A stretch of DNA of 34,973 nt, from positions 1 through 34,973 of the forward strand of contig JAJZQD010000016.1 of NCBI GenBank assembly GCA_021847735.1, read 5' to 3'. The stretch comes from Bacillota bacterium (GTDB taxonomy: Bacteria > Bacillota > Thermincolia > Thermincolales > UBA2595). The notes under the pieces were generated by a model that was not told where the DNA came from, did not search any database, and saw nothing but the letters and a program-made list of their open reading frames with translations. Made by a program: the position numbers and the translations under genes. This document shows positions 7,852-15,181 of this stretch, one piece after another (within the stretch, counting starts at the first letter, position 1; each line of letters begins with the position of its first letter).

Positions 7852-7868
7852 TAGGACATACTGTCCTA
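7852..7868. promoter_or_regulatory. Perfect operator-like inverted repeat
   Basis: TAGGACA (7852-7858) and TGTCCTA (7862-7868) form a perfect 7-bp dyad with a three-base centre, beside an AT-rich stretch. It lies 70-85 bp upstream of the rplM promoter and 60 bp from repeat copy B. It looks like a dimeric regulator site, but no adjacent gene is an obvious target. The rest of 7785-7925 shows nothing I can name. Confidence 0.4.
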
Positions 7869-7925
7869 TTTATATTTTAACATAGCCCGAAACCCATTAT
7901 CCAACAGCAATGTTTGGAAGTTTGG

Positions 7926-8051
7926 AAAGGAAGGGGCAGGTGTATTCCTTCGAGCGAGCAACAACTCAGCCGGCAAACCGCTCCCGCATACGCGGATCAC
8001 GGGCCGGCGGACGTCAGCCTCGCTCTCCGGAACACACCTGCCCCTTCCTTT
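7926..8051 (+). repeat. Long palindromic repeat, copy B
   Basis: Core 7938-8039, flanked by a perfect 12-bp outer stem (AAAGGAAGGGGC, 7926-7937, with 8040-8051). Left arm TGTATTCCTTCGAGCGAG then CAACAACT; right arm ACGTCAGC then CTCGCTCTCCGGAACACA. GCCGGC (7969-7974 with 8003-8008) pairs inside, and CCGC-ATAC-GCGG (7984-7995) caps the structure. T residues after the right arm could make it a plus-strand terminator. Unlike copies A, C and D it has no extra flanking hairpins. It lies between the rplM upstream region and the end of the Nramp-like gene. Confidence 0.85.
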
Positions 8052-8080
8052 TTTGGTGAAGGAGAATGGGGTGGAGTGCC

Positions 8081-9364
8081 CTAGGCTAAAAGGCCGGGAT
8101 TAATCGATGTTATTAATAATAATGCCGTTAAGACTATCAAGGCAATTGCCGTGCCCCAGGCGATGGTATTAAATATGGGGCCGTTAGTGTAGCTCCCCAT
8201 CAACTTCTTGTTGTTTATAAGCTTCAGCATAAAAATCAGGATAACAGGCAGCAGTATGCCGTTGACATCCTGAGATATCAGCATAACCAGAATCAACGAC
8301 ACTTTGGGAATCAGGATAAACCCTGCCCCGATTACAATCACCGCGGTATAAAGCCAGAAGAACACCGGCGCCTCTTCAAACCTTTTGCTGACACCGCTTT
8401 CCATGCCAAAAGCCTCGCAAATAGCGTAAGCCGTCGATAATGGAAGCACTGTTCCGGCCAGCATTGATGCCCCAAAGAGCCCAATCGCAAAAAGGTAACT
8501 GGCCATCTTACCCGCCAAAGGGTTTAAAGCGACGGCGGCATCTTTGACAGTGGTGATTTGAATGCCGGCTTTGTGTAGTGTCGCGGCGGTGGCAACAATT
8601 ATGAAAAAGGCGATAAAACTGGTTACAAATGCGCCGAACAGCACGTCTGCCCTGGTATATTTGTAATCCTTTAAAGTAACACCCTTGTCAACTACTGAAG
8701 ATTGAATGAAAAACTGCATCCAGGGAGTTATAGTAGTTCCAATGGTTCCAATAAAAACCAGCAGGTAGTGAGACTCAAAACGGAAACTGGGTGTAAAAGT
8801 CTGCCTGGCTATCTCGCCCCAGGGAGGATGAACCAGGAACCCTGAGATTACATAAGTAATGAATATCAGGCACAGGCCGAGAAAAACCTGTTCCACCTTT
8901 TTATAGGAACCCTTTACCACCAGCGACCAAATTACTGCTGCGGCTACCGGTACTGAAATGTATTTGCTGACTCCGAAAATCTCCATCGAGGCCGCTATAC
9001 CCGCAAACTCGGCAATGGTAGTGGCCGTATTAGCTATCAAGAGGACGAACATTGCCAATAATGTCATTTTAACGCCAAACTGTTCCCTGATTAAATCGGA
9101 TAAACCTTTTCCGGTAACGGCCCCCATCCGGGCGTTCATTTCCTGGACAACACCCAGGCTGAAGGTCATCAGAAAAAGCATCCACAAAAGCTCGTATCCG
9201 TAAGAAGCGCCGGCTGTGGCATAGGTGGCTATACCACCGGCGTCGTTATCTGCGGAAGCTGTGATAATCCCGGGTCCCATGATGGACAAAAACAGCAGAA
9301 GATTTTTTCTCCATCTCCGAATTTGCCTGCTGATTGGAGGTGAATTGTTTGACATTCCGCTCAC
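8081..9364 (-). CDS. Nramp-related divalent metal transporter, probably Mg2+ (NRMT-like)
   Basis: A 427-residue polytopic membrane protein with about 11 hydrophobic segments and the SLC11/Nramp fold signature (MGPGIITASADNDAGGIATY, residues 29-48). In Mn/Fe Nramps the first helix has DPGN and helix 6 has MPH. Here helix 1 has DNDAGG (39-44) and helix 6 has TPWMQFF (213-219), so the metal-liganding methionine is missing. Loss of that methionine is known for Nramp-related magnesium transporters. The gene overlaps the upstream PRC/MgtE-N/CBS gene by four bases, implying coupled translation, and the pair lies behind an M-box Mg2+ riboswitch. Together these favour Mg2+ import. The substrate remains inferred. 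Confidence 0.85.
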   Translation of the reverse strand: MSGMSNNSPPISRQIRRWRKNLLLFLSIMGPGIITASADNDAGGIATYATAGASYGYELLWMLFLMTFSLGVVQEMNARMGAVTGKGLSDLIREQFGVKMTLLAMFVLLIANTATTIAEFAGIAASMEIFGVSKYISVPVAAAVIWSLVVKGSYKKVEQVFLGLCLIFITYVISGFLVHPPWGEIARQTFTPSFRFESHYLLVFIGTIGTTITPWMQFFIQSSVVDKGVTLKDYKYTRADVLFGAFVTSFIAFFIIVATAATLHKAGIQITTVKDAAVALNPLAGKMASYLFAIGLFGASMLAGTVLPLSTAYAICEAFGMESGVSKRFEEAPVFFWLYTAVIVIGAGFILIPKVSLILVMLISQDVNGILLPVILIFMLKLINNKKLMGSYTNGPIFNTIAWGTAIALIVLTALLLITSINPGLLA

Positions 9365-10662
9365 CTGCCCTCGGCAGCTGCCCGGTAATCGGCCATCGCC
9401 CCGTACCTGGAAGGTTTCCGTTGTCTGCCGGCGGGGTAGATAAGGTCAATTACGTCATCCACCGTGACAATCCCGATAATTTTTCTCTCTTCATCCACCA
9501 CCGGTACGGCCAGTAAATTATATTTGGCGATTATGTCAGCTACCTGCTTCTGGGGCGTGTCATGCTCAACGGAAATTACCTTTTTAATCATTATGTCTAA
9601 CAGAGGGGTATCGGCAGGCGAGACAATCATGTCCCGTAACGAAACGACCCCTACCAACTTCTCACTCTGGTCCACTACGTAAAGGTAGTATATTGTCTCA
9701 GCCTCAGGAGCCAACTCCCTCAATTGGTTTATAGTCTGGTCAGCGGTAAGGAAAGCCGGTAAAGCGATAAACTCCGTAGTCATAAGCCCACCTGCAGTTT
9801 CCTCGTCATATTCCAGCAATTCCTGTACTTCTTCTGCCTCGGCTTCGTCCATCAAGCCGAGCAGTTCACGGGCTTTTTCCTTAGAAAGTTCACCCAAAAG
9901 GTCCGCAGCCTCATCCACAGCCATTTCTTCAAGAATGTCAGAGGCGTGCTCTCCTTCCAGGGTTTCCATGATGGCCGCCTGCATCTCCGGCTCCACTTCA
10001 CCGAGGGCCTCGGCGGCAGTTTCATGGTCCAGGGATTTGATGATGGCAACCTGTTCCTTGACATTTAACTGAGACATAATATCGGCAATATCAGCCGGGT
10101 GCAAACGGGAGACCTTTTCATGGGGTACTGTCAGCTTAACCCTGGAAAGCTCTGTTTCTAAAGGTTCCATGTAATCCCAGCTGATAATATTTTCACTAAT
10201 TTCATTGCCGAAAAGCCCGGCAAACCTGACAACGGGCGATTCAATACCAAGTCTGCGGAGTAGGCCTTTGAGGCCTATGTCGACAGCTACTAACCGGATA
10301 TCCCCCTCAAAATTGGCGAGTTTAAGGTCATTAATCCGAACTACCTTGCACCCGTAAGTGTCGACAATTTGTTTGTCCAGCAAATCCTTTTGCAGATATA
10401 TTTCGTGTTCCCTTAGTTCCCGTTTGTATATATCGTCCTTGAGAAATTTCAGGGAGAGGATTCTCTTATTTATTACATCGACGGTCTGGTGATTGATTAT
10501 ATATTTCTGGACAAAGGTCCCTACTTCAAAGCCGGTTACCTTCGGGTATAACCCGCCGATCTCGATAACTATATCAGTGATATGGCCAATTTTCTCCCCG
10601 GACCTGTCAATGACAGGCTTTTTCAGGAGCTGGCTGATAAACATTTCATTTATAAAAAGCAT
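9361..10662 (-). CDS. PRC-barrel / MgtE N-domain / CBS-pair regulatory protein
   Basis: About 433 residues with no membrane segments. The N-terminal third has two PRC-barrel-like segments (FISQLLKKPVIDRSGEKIG and LLDKQIVDTYGCKVVRINDL). The middle is an MgtE intracellular N domain (about 180-290; LHPADIADIMSQL, then acidic helical repeats such as LEEMAVDEAADLLGELS). The end is a CBS pair (about 290-420) with ETAGGLMTTEF at the junction. It is thus the cytosolic Mg2+-sensing part of MgtE without the channel, encoded next to a separate transporter. ATG at 10662 is favoured because GGGGTGA lies five bases upstream; a GTG at 10671 is itself part of that ribosome-binding site. The operon is controlled by the M-box at 10871-11020. 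Confidence 0.88.
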   Translation of the reverse strand: MLFINEMFISQLLKKPVIDRSGEKIGHITDIVIEIGGLYPKVTGFEVGTFVQKYIINHQTVDVINKRILSLKFLKDDIYKRELREHEIYLQKDLLDKQIVDTYGCKVVRINDLKLANFEGDIRLVAVDIGLKGLLRRLGIESPVVRFAGLFGNEISENIISWDYMEPLETELSRVKLTVPHEKVSRLHPADIADIMSQLNVKEQVAIIKSLDHETAAEALGEVEPEMQAAIMETLEGEHASDILEEMAVDEAADLLGELSKEKARELLGLMDEAEAEEVQELLEYDEETAGGLMTTEFIALPAFLTADQTINQLRELAPEAETIYYLYVVDQSEKLVGVVSLRDMIVSPADTPLLDIMIKKVISVEHDTPQKQVADIIAKYNLLAVPVVDEERKIIGIVTVDDVIDLIYPAGRQRKPSRYGAMADYRAAAEGR

Positions 10663-10824
10663 TGCATTCACCCCTTATCCTGTGGGGTGATGTTTTTATC
10701 CTCTCGCAGTGGTAAAAAACAGCGCACCCCGGTTATTTTTTATTATTTGCATTTCCTGTCTGTATAAATACGGGCCACCGTCCATTTTACCACCACCTTG
10801 GCTGACTGTTATTTAAGCACAATA

Positions 10825-10854
10825 AAAACCTCCGTGTGTTTACACGAAGGTTTT
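10825..10854 (-). terminator. Intrinsic terminator of the M-box expression platform
   Basis: On the minus strand AAAACCTTCGTGT (10854-10842) pairs with ACACGGAGGTTTT (10837-10825), one wobble, around a four-base loop, and is followed by T-rich sequence. It sits between the Mg2+ aptamer and the coding region, so Mg2+ binding would be expected to favour termination (an OFF switch). Confidence 0.85.
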
Positions 10855-10870
10855 GCTTACACACTTTTCT

Positions 10871-11020
10871 CGGTCGTTGAGTTTTGGCACGTACATGGCT
10901 AGAGTTCAACTCAGCTACATTAGGTAAAACCTTAATCCGGTAGTACCTGTTGACCCATTGGCGTCTCTCGACATTTCTGGGTAGCAGCGTGTGCTCCATG
11001 CAGAAGCCTCACCTAACAAG
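10871..11020 (-). promoter_or_regulatory. M-box (ykoK) Mg2+ riboswitch aptamer
   Basis: The minus strand carries the conserved M-box blocks in order: GTTAGGTGAGGC, GCTGCTACCCA, AATGTCGAGAGACGCCAAT, GGGTCAACAG, a TAAGGTTTTACCTAATG segment, and a closing CTCAACGA that can pair with the 5' GTTAG (one bulge). This metalloregulatory RNA folds when Mg2+ is plentiful. A promoter (11041-11069) precedes it and a terminator (10825-10854) follows, giving a complete transcriptional switch for the two metal-transport genes at 8081-10662. A 70-codon open frame overlapping it is not a gene. Confidence 0.95.
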
Positions 11021-11040
11021 ATATATTAACTTATATATTT

Positions 11041-11069
11041 ATGATATGCCTTTCGGGGAATTTTGTCAA
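11041..11069 (-). promoter_or_regulatory. Sigma-A-type promoter of the M-box operon
   Basis: On the minus strand TTGACA (11069-11064) and TATCAT (11046-11041) are separated by 17 bases. Transcription would start near 11034, about 14 nt before the conserved aptamer. Nothing else is recognisable between 11070 and the PAP2 stop at 11166. Confidence 0.8.
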
Positions 11070-11165
11070 TGTTTATTTCCTGGCTAAACTCTTCATAAAT
11101 TCAGTATTGACAAGACTTTGGCGGAGGTTGGGTTGTCCCCTGAAAGGATTTGCCGGCCCTGATTT

Positions 11166-11729
11166 TCAAATGGGAGTAAAGCGTTCATACAGATTTATCA
11201 GTTTGTCGCCAAACTTGTCCAGGTACGGCCAAAGTAAGTTGGTCACTGCGCTGCCAAGAATACCGGTCAAGGCACCGCCAATCACATCAACAGGGTAGTG
11301 GGTTCCGACATAAACCCTGGACACCATGAGGAGCAGTGTGACAATTAACAGGACGACACCCAACCCGGGTTTCGACCCCGCCAGGGACACCGTCAAAGCA
11401 CTGCTTCCGGTCGCATGATCACTGGGAAAAGAAGGGTCCGGCGATTTTGGCACCAGCATATTCACCGTATGGTGTGCAAAAGGCCTAGGGCGAAAATAGA
11501 CAAAGCCTATCACCTGATTGATAGAAAGCGCCAATAAAGCGGCCATGGCAGCCCTTAGCACCAGTTTCCTGTCTGTTGAGGTGGTGCCGGGCCTCAACCA
11601 CAGTATCAGTAAAACTACTGCGTATATTATTACCCCATATTTGGCCATACCCACCATCACCGGGTCAAGAAACTTACTATGCCCGGCCAGACGGTTAATT
11701 TCGGTAAACAACCGGTAGTCAAAATTCAT
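11166..11729 (-). CDS. PAP2-family phosphatase, probable undecaprenyl-diphosphatase (BcrC-like)
   Basis: A 187-residue polytopic protein of the PAP2 superfamily. The three phosphatase motifs are present: the RPRPF block after a hydrophobic helix (NQVIGFVYFRPRPF; the usual leading Lys is Asn), PSFPSDHATG, and SRVYVGTHYPVDVIGG with the catalytic His. The N-terminus NFDYRLFTEINRLAGHS matches BcrC-type undecaprenyl pyrophosphate phosphatases, which recycle the cell-wall lipid carrier. ATG at 11729 has AAGGTGG upstream; an upstream in-frame start nine codons earlier lacks this. It is transcribed separately from the TPR gene, as a terminator lies between them. Lipid substrate specificity is inferred. 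Confidence 0.85.
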   Translation of the reverse strand: MNFDYRLFTEINRLAGHSKFLDPVMVGMAKYGVIIYAVVLLILWLRPGTTSTDRKLVLRAAMAALLALSINQVIGFVYFRPRPFAHHTVNMLVPKSPDPSFPSDHATGSSALTVSLAGSKPGLGVVLLIVTLLLMVSRVYVGTHYPVDVIGGALTGILGSAVTNLLWPYLDKFGDKLINLYERFTPI

Positions 11730-11801
11730 AAAAGCCACCTTCTTCACTAAAATCAATTAATTTTATCACAGGTGGCCGGCAGGGAGAATAATAAAGTTTA
11801 T

Positions 11802-11827
11802 AAAAAGCACGAGGTTTCGTGCTTTTT
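11802..11827. terminator. Bidirectional terminator after the TPR gene
   Basis: AAAAAGCACGA (11802-11812) and TCGTGCTTTTT (11817-11827) form a perfect 11-bp stem with a four-base loop; T-runs occur in both directions. On the minus strand it directly follows the TPR gene stop at 11828. Confidence 0.88.
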
Positions 11828-12508
11828 TTACCCGGTCATTATTCCGATTCTGGAAAGGATTGCCCACTTGCGGTGAATTCTCCGTACACGGTTGGGAACA
11901 TAAGCGTATTCTTCCAGAGCATGGGCAAACATTTCTTTTGCCTTTTGTTTATTGCCCTGGTCTTTATATGCCCGGCCCATTCTATAAAAATTTTCGGTGC
12001 TGGCGAAATTAGATAGGCCTTGTTCGAGTTCTGTTGTCTTTTCCGAAGCAGCACCATGCTGGTTCAACTCGTACCGCAGTAAATAAATGTAGGGTAGTCC
12101 ATGCCCCACTTTACGGTCCAGTTCCACTGCTTTGTCCAAAGATTCCTTCCCCTTATCAGGTTCGTTTAACTCCATGTAGGTCATTCCCAGATAGAGGTAT
12201 AGCCGGGCGGAATTATTTACTTTCTCATTTGCCTTTTGGAGATATTTCAAGGCCAGGCTGTAGTTTTTCTTATCAAAATACAGAATTCCTAACTCCTGGG
12301 CATTGTCGGCATTGGCGGGGTTCACCGCCAGTTCCGCCAACAACCTTTTGATCCTGTTGCGCCTCTTAAACGGGGCCGAAAAATCAGGTAAAAACCCGAA
12401 ATATGTCCTATCTGCCACTCCATAAATAACCAGTAACATAATCAGGGCCAGGAACGGGTTGTGGGTCAGCATTGATAAAATGTAATACAGTACAAAACCT
12501 TTTAACAT
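11828..12508 (-). CDS. Membrane-anchored TPR-repeat protein
   Basis: A 226-residue protein. The N-terminus has hydrophobic stretches (about 1-35: FVLYYILSMLTHNPFLALIM), probably one or two membrane segments. It is followed by a basic patch (FKRRNRIKRLL) and several tetratricopeptide-like helices (AQELGILYFDKKNYSLALKY, YLYLGMTYMELNEPDKGKES, FYRMGRAYKDQGNKQKAKEM). TPR proteins act as scaffolds; no partner is evident here. ATG at 12508 has AGGGTGATTCT upstream. The gene is divergent from hemerythrin and is followed immediately by a strong terminator. Specific function unknown. Confidence 0.8.
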   Translation of the reverse strand: MLKGFVLYYILSMLTHNPFLALIMLLVIYGVADRTYFGFLPDFSAPFKRRNRIKRLLAELAVNPANADNAQELGILYFDKKNYSLALKYLQKANEKVNNSARLYLYLGMTYMELNEPDKGKESLDKAVELDRKVGHGLPYIYLLRYELNQHGAASEKTTELEQGLSNFASTENFYRMGRAYKDQGNKQKAKEMFAHALEEYAYVPNRVRRIHRKWAILSRIGIMTG

Positions 12509-12694
12509 AGAATCACCCTATCAGAAAAATTATACCCGGTGTAAGTTTAAACTCCCTTTTAGATATGATTGCCAGATACATTTATTTTATCATACATAAG
12601 TTATCCCCGGCTATAACAACGGAACGGAAGCCAAAAAGGAATCTCGTACATTTTGCCGAATTAATAGGAAGAAATTCTAAAAAGGAGGGATTTT

Positions 12695-13099
12695 ATGCCT
12701 TACATTGACTGGAATGAAAAATACAGTGTTGGCAAGAAAACGATCGATGAACAGCACAAAACCCTTGTGGCCCTAATTAATGAATTACATGCGGCCATGA
12801 GTATCGGGAAGGGTAAGCAGGTGATGTCAACAGTTCTACAAAGACTCATAGACTACACTATAACACACTTCTCAACGGAAGAAAAATTTATGATAAAATA
12901 CAGCTACCCGTCATACCTTCCGCACAGATCCGAGCATAGGAATTTCGTAGATAAGGTATCAGATTTTCAAAAGGGTTACAACGAAGGCAAGCTGGCACTT
13001 TCGTTAGAGATTATGAGCTTCTTAAAAGAATGGCTGGTTGACCACATCCTTAATACTGATAAGAAACTGGGTTCATTTTTGCAGGATAAAACAGGTTAG
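12695..13099 (+). CDS. Bacteriohemerythrin
   Basis: A 134-residue single-domain hemerythrin (start PYIDWNEKYSVGKKTIDEQH). All expected di-iron ligands are present in the family spacing: H21, H58, E62, H77, H81, H117 and D122. Such proteins bind O2 reversibly and serve as O2 carriers, sensors or scavengers, useful to an anaerobe. ATG at 12695 is preceded by AAAGGAGGGATTTT. It is a single-gene unit ending in the terminator at 13107-13140. Neighbouring ferritin-like and flavoredoxin-like genes suggest an oxygen-handling theme, which is inference. Confidence 0.95.
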   Translation: MPYIDWNEKYSVGKKTIDEQHKTLVALINELHAAMSIGKGKQVMSTVLQRLIDYTITHFSTEEKFMIKYSYPSYLPHRSEHRNFVDKVSDFQKGYNEGKLALSLEIMSFLKEWLVDHILNTDKKLGSFLQDKTG

Positions 13100-13106
13100 A
13101 TTCTTT

Positions 13107-13140
13107 AACAAAAAACACCTCAGCGGAGGTGTTTTTTGTT
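13107..13140. terminator. Bidirectional terminator between hemerythrin and the receiver gene
   Basis: A 15-bp perfect stem (13107-13121 with 13126-13140) around the loop AGCG, with CACCTC/GAGGTG at the GC-rich top and A/T runs below. It can terminate hemerythrin (plus) and the convergent receiver-domain gene (minus, stop at 13150). Confidence 0.92.
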
Positions 13141-13149
13141 ATGATCCGG

Positions 13150-13554
13150 TTAGCCCTGGCATGTGGCTGGGACATCAAACAGATTTTTGGCAACTTCCCG
13201 GATAACGGCTCGAATGTCATCCACATCAAAGGGTTTTACAAAACATTGAAGCGCTCCTCCTCTAAATGCGGAGTTTATGACTTCCTGCTCGGCAAACCCG
13301 GTCATCGCTACCACGTAGGGCCTGTAGTCCAGTTGCTTAAATTTTGCCATAACTTCCAGGCCGTCCATTTCAGGCAGCTTGAGGTCTAAGAAAATCAGGT
13401 GAATATCAACAGATTCCATTATTTCAAATACTTTGACACCATTTGAGGCAGTGTATGGCCGGTGGCCTTCTTCCTCGATTATGGCACTTAGCAGTAATCG
13501 TATCCCGGCCAAATCATCCACCACTAGAATGTTTAGGGGTTGGGAACTCATCAT
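13150..13554 (-). CDS. Single-domain response regulator, Spo0F/CheY-like
   Basis: A 134-residue stand-alone receiver domain. The phosphorylation site is complete: acidic pair D13-D14 (ILVVDDLAG), phospho-acceptor D57 (IFLDLKLPEMDG), T85 (VVAMTG) and K107 (FVKPFDVDDIR). The loop sequences, especially the KPFD-D-IR end and DDLAGIRLLL, resemble Spo0F, the phosphorelay intermediate of sporulation, more than chemotaxis CheY. With no output domain it must act by phosphotransfer or protein contact. ATG at 13554 has AGGAGGTG about eight bases upstream; an in-frame GTG three codons earlier overlaps that ribosome-binding site and is rejected. No histidine kinase is adjacent. Confidence 0.85.
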   Translation of the reverse strand: MMSSQPLNILVVDDLAGIRLLLSAIIEEEGHRPYTASNGVKVFEIMESVDIHLIFLDLKLPEMDGLEVMAKFKQLDYRPYVVAMTGFAEQEVINSAFRGGALQCFVKPFDVDDIRAVIREVAKNLFDVPATCQG

Positions 13555-13693
13555 TTTTGACACCTCCTAAATATAGGTTATTTCTCTCACCGTTTCCTTT
13601 TCCCTACCAACCACTCCCATAATGCAACTTTTGTGGGATGAAATACGGTTTTGCGGGGACAAAACTGTAGAATTAAAAGCGGCAGCCTTTTTT

Positions 13694-13733
13694 GTGACCG
13701 TCCTACCATAGAATTGCGGAGGTGACCGGTCAC
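13694..13733. promoter_or_regulatory. Cluster of GTGACCG half-sites with a 12-bp palindrome
   Basis: GTGACCGGTCAC (13722-13733) is a perfect palindrome. The same GTGACCG half-site recurs in direct orientation at 13694-13700, 28 bp away. The cluster lies in the 318-bp gap between the divergent receiver gene and CBS gene, where promoters for both must lie. It resembles an operator; the regulator is unknown. Confidence 0.4.
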
Positions 13734-13831
13734 ACCCCAAATTATGTTTTTGGAGATAAAACTGATGAACTTTAGACAAAGGCAGGGTACAATTTTCTTT
13801 ATACCTCTAAAATCAGTTTCCTCAAAAATGA

Positions 13832-13847
13832 TGGTTCGGTCGAACCA
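13832..13847. promoter_or_regulatory. Inverted repeat upstream of the CBS-pair gene
   Basis: TGGTTCG and CGAACCA form a 7-bp dyad separated by GT, ending 25 bp before the CBS gene start and 12 bp before its ribosome-binding site. It could be an operator or a small leader hairpin limiting translation. No family can be named. Confidence 0.35.
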
Positions 13848-13872
13848 GCTAAAAATCTAAGGAGGGGTTTTT

Positions 13873-14331
13873 ATGGAAATCAAAGCAATTATGTCCTCAA
13901 ACGTAATCTCCGTAACGCCAGACGACGACGTTAAAAGAGCCGCCACCCTAATTTGCCTGAAGAAAATTAGTGGGATTCCGGTTGTGGATGGCAGTGGCAA
14001 ACTTATCGGTATGATATCCGAAAAAGATGTCCTGCGGGCTATTTACCCCACCTACCAGGAATTATTCGAAAACCCAGAGGAGTTTAAGGCTTATGCCGAT
14101 CTTCGCAGGCGGTACGGTGAGACCACCCACCTTAAGGTGAGCCAGATTTACAACAAACGGGTAATTACTATTGGGCCCGATACACCGTTGCTAAATGCCC
14201 TCTCCCTGATGATCACTAAAAGAATACGGAGACTGCCGGTAGTTGACAGCGATGGGAAAATCATTGGCATTGTCAGCCAGGGAGATATTCACCAGGCACT
14301 TTTCAATGAACAGTTTCTGATAAACAAATAA
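13873..14331 (+). CDS. CBS-domain-pair protein
   Basis: A 152-residue protein made only of two CBS domains. The first (IKAIMSSNVISVTPDDDVKR to GMISEKDVLRAIYP, about 2-58) and second (VSQIYNKRVITIGPDTPLLN to GIVSQGDIHQALF, about 90-147) are joined by an acidic/aromatic linker. CBS pairs bind adenosine nucleotides and act as energy sensors; stand-alone pairs usually act on a partner protein. No partner is adjacent. ATG at 13873 is preceded by TAAGGAGGGG. It is a single gene with its own terminator at 14352-14380. Confidence 0.9.
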   Translation: MEIKAIMSSNVISVTPDDDVKRAATLICLKKISGIPVVDGSGKLIGMISEKDVLRAIYPTYQELFENPEEFKAYADLRRRYGETTHLKVSQIYNKRVITIGPDTPLLNALSLMITKRIRRLPVVDSDGKIIGIVSQGDIHQALFNEQFLINK

Positions 14332-14351
14332 TTTGCTTCGAAGCTAGGTTG

Positions 14352-14380
14352 GGCTGTCTTAAAAATGAGGCAGCCTTTTT
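14352..14380 (+). terminator. Terminator of the CBS-pair gene, left flank of repeat copy C
   Basis: GGCTGTCTTA (14352-14361) pairs with TGAGGCAGCC (14366-14375), with G-U wobbles, around an AAAA loop, followed by TTTTTG. It begins 20 bp after the CBS stop. Its sequence family recurs beside repeat copies A and D. Confidence 0.8.
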
Positions 14381-14397
14381 GTTTTGCTAAATAGGGC

Positions 14398-14523
14398 AAG
14401 GGAGGGGAAGATGTATTCCTCCGAGCGAGCTACAACTCAGCCGGCAAAAGACCGCTCCCGCTTACGCGGTCGCGGGCCGGCGGACGTCAGCCTCGCTCTG
14501 CGGAACACACCTTCCCCTCCCTT
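14398..14523 (+). repeat. Long palindromic repeat, copy C
   Basis: Core 14409-14512 with a perfect 11-bp outer stem (AAGGGAGGGGA, 14398-14408, with 14513-14523). Left arm TGTATTCCTCCGAGCGAG then CTACAACT; right arm ACGTCAGC then CTCGCTCTGCGGAACACA. GCCGGC pairs inside and CCGC-TTAC-GCGG caps it. It sits between convergent genes with a terminator hairpin on each side (14352-14380 plus, 14543-14574 minus). An open frame reading through it (14384-14662) is not a gene. Confidence 0.87.
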
Positions 14524-14542
14524 TACTCTTTTTTGCCAGAAA

Positions 14543-14574
14543 GAGGCTGGCCTAAAATCTTCTAGGACAGCCTC
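14543..14574 (-). terminator. Terminator of the flavoredoxin-like gene, right flank of copy C
   Basis: GAGGCTG (14543-14549) and CCTA (14551-14554) pair with TAGG (14563-14566) and CAGCCTC (14568-14574) around one mismatch and an eight-base loop. On the minus strand TTTCT follows, so the T-tract is weak. It lies 40 bp after the flavoredoxin-like stop. Confidence 0.6.
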
Positions 14575-14614
14575 GCTTAATGTTGAAGGACAATTATTCT
14601 TTTATCATTCATGC

Positions 14615-15181
14615 CTAACCCTTGTTCGAATACCCGAAGGTGCCCAGTTTGTCAGATATTGAACGGTATTCACCCATACAGAAGCCGTACGGTTTGATTT
14701 TGCCGATGTCCGGGCGGCCATTTTCATCAAGAACATTTTCGTCGTAATGCACGGCAAGAACTTCTGCAATAAAGATGTCGTGGCTGCCAAGGCTGATTAC
14801 CTGTTTTACTTTACATTCTATATTGACCGGGCATTCCTTTATCAGAGGTGGTTTGACATGGGTTGAGGGAACGGCGGTCAGGCCTGTTTCTTCGAATTTG
14901 TTGACATCCCGACCGGAAACCATCCCGCAGTAGTCAACGGATTTAGCCTGCTCTACCGAAGGGATGTTAATTACATATTCCCCCGACTCTTTTATTTTCC
15001 CATGGGAGTACCTTATCGGTTGAACGCCGATATATACTGTTGGCGGGACGCTGTTCATAATGCCGGTCCAGGCAATAGTAATAATATTGGGCTCCCCTTC
15101 ACCCATCTGGGTAGTAACCAGCACCGTAGGGACAGGAAAAAGTATCGTTGAAGGCTTCTGGGTAACTTTAATGATAACCAT
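14615..15181 (-). CDS. Flavoredoxin-like flavin reductase family protein
   Basis: A 188-residue FMN-binding split-barrel protein of the flavin reductase/flavoredoxin type. Recognisable blocks are ILFPVPTVLVTTQ, PNIITIAWTGIMNSVPPTVYIGV, YSHGKIKESGEYVINIP and VDYCGMVSGRDVNKFEETGL. Relatives bind FMN and pass electrons in anaerobic redox metabolism; the partner is unknown. The start is odd: AAGGAG abuts the ATG at 15181 with no spacing, so initiation may be weak or at a nearby non-ATG codon a few residues in. It is divergent from the ferritin-like gene, with about 100 bp between starts that must hold both promoters. Confidence 0.85.
   Translation of the reverse strand: MVIIKVTQKPSTILFPVPTVLVTTQMGEGEPNIITIAWTGIMNSVPPTVYIGVQPIRYSHGKIKESGEYVINIPSVEQAKSVDYCGMVSGRDVNKFEETGLTAVPSTHVKPPLIKECPVNIECKVKQVISLGSHDIFIAEVLAVHYDENVLDENGRPDIGKIKPYGFCMGEYRSISDKLGTFGYSNKG

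Noticed and set aside
10787-10999. 70-codon open frame on the minus strand
   Set aside because: It lies within the M-box riboswitch and its terminator; the nucleotide sequence is explained by the RNA motif.
13564-13640. Sigma-H-like promoter (AGGAAA ... GAAAT) before the Spo0F-like gene
   Set aside because: Spacing and the -10 element do not match the sigma-H consensus well enough to call.
14384-14662. 92-codon plus-strand open frame
   Set aside because: It spans repeat copy C and the antisense of the flavoredoxin-like gene; it is a by-product of the palindrome.
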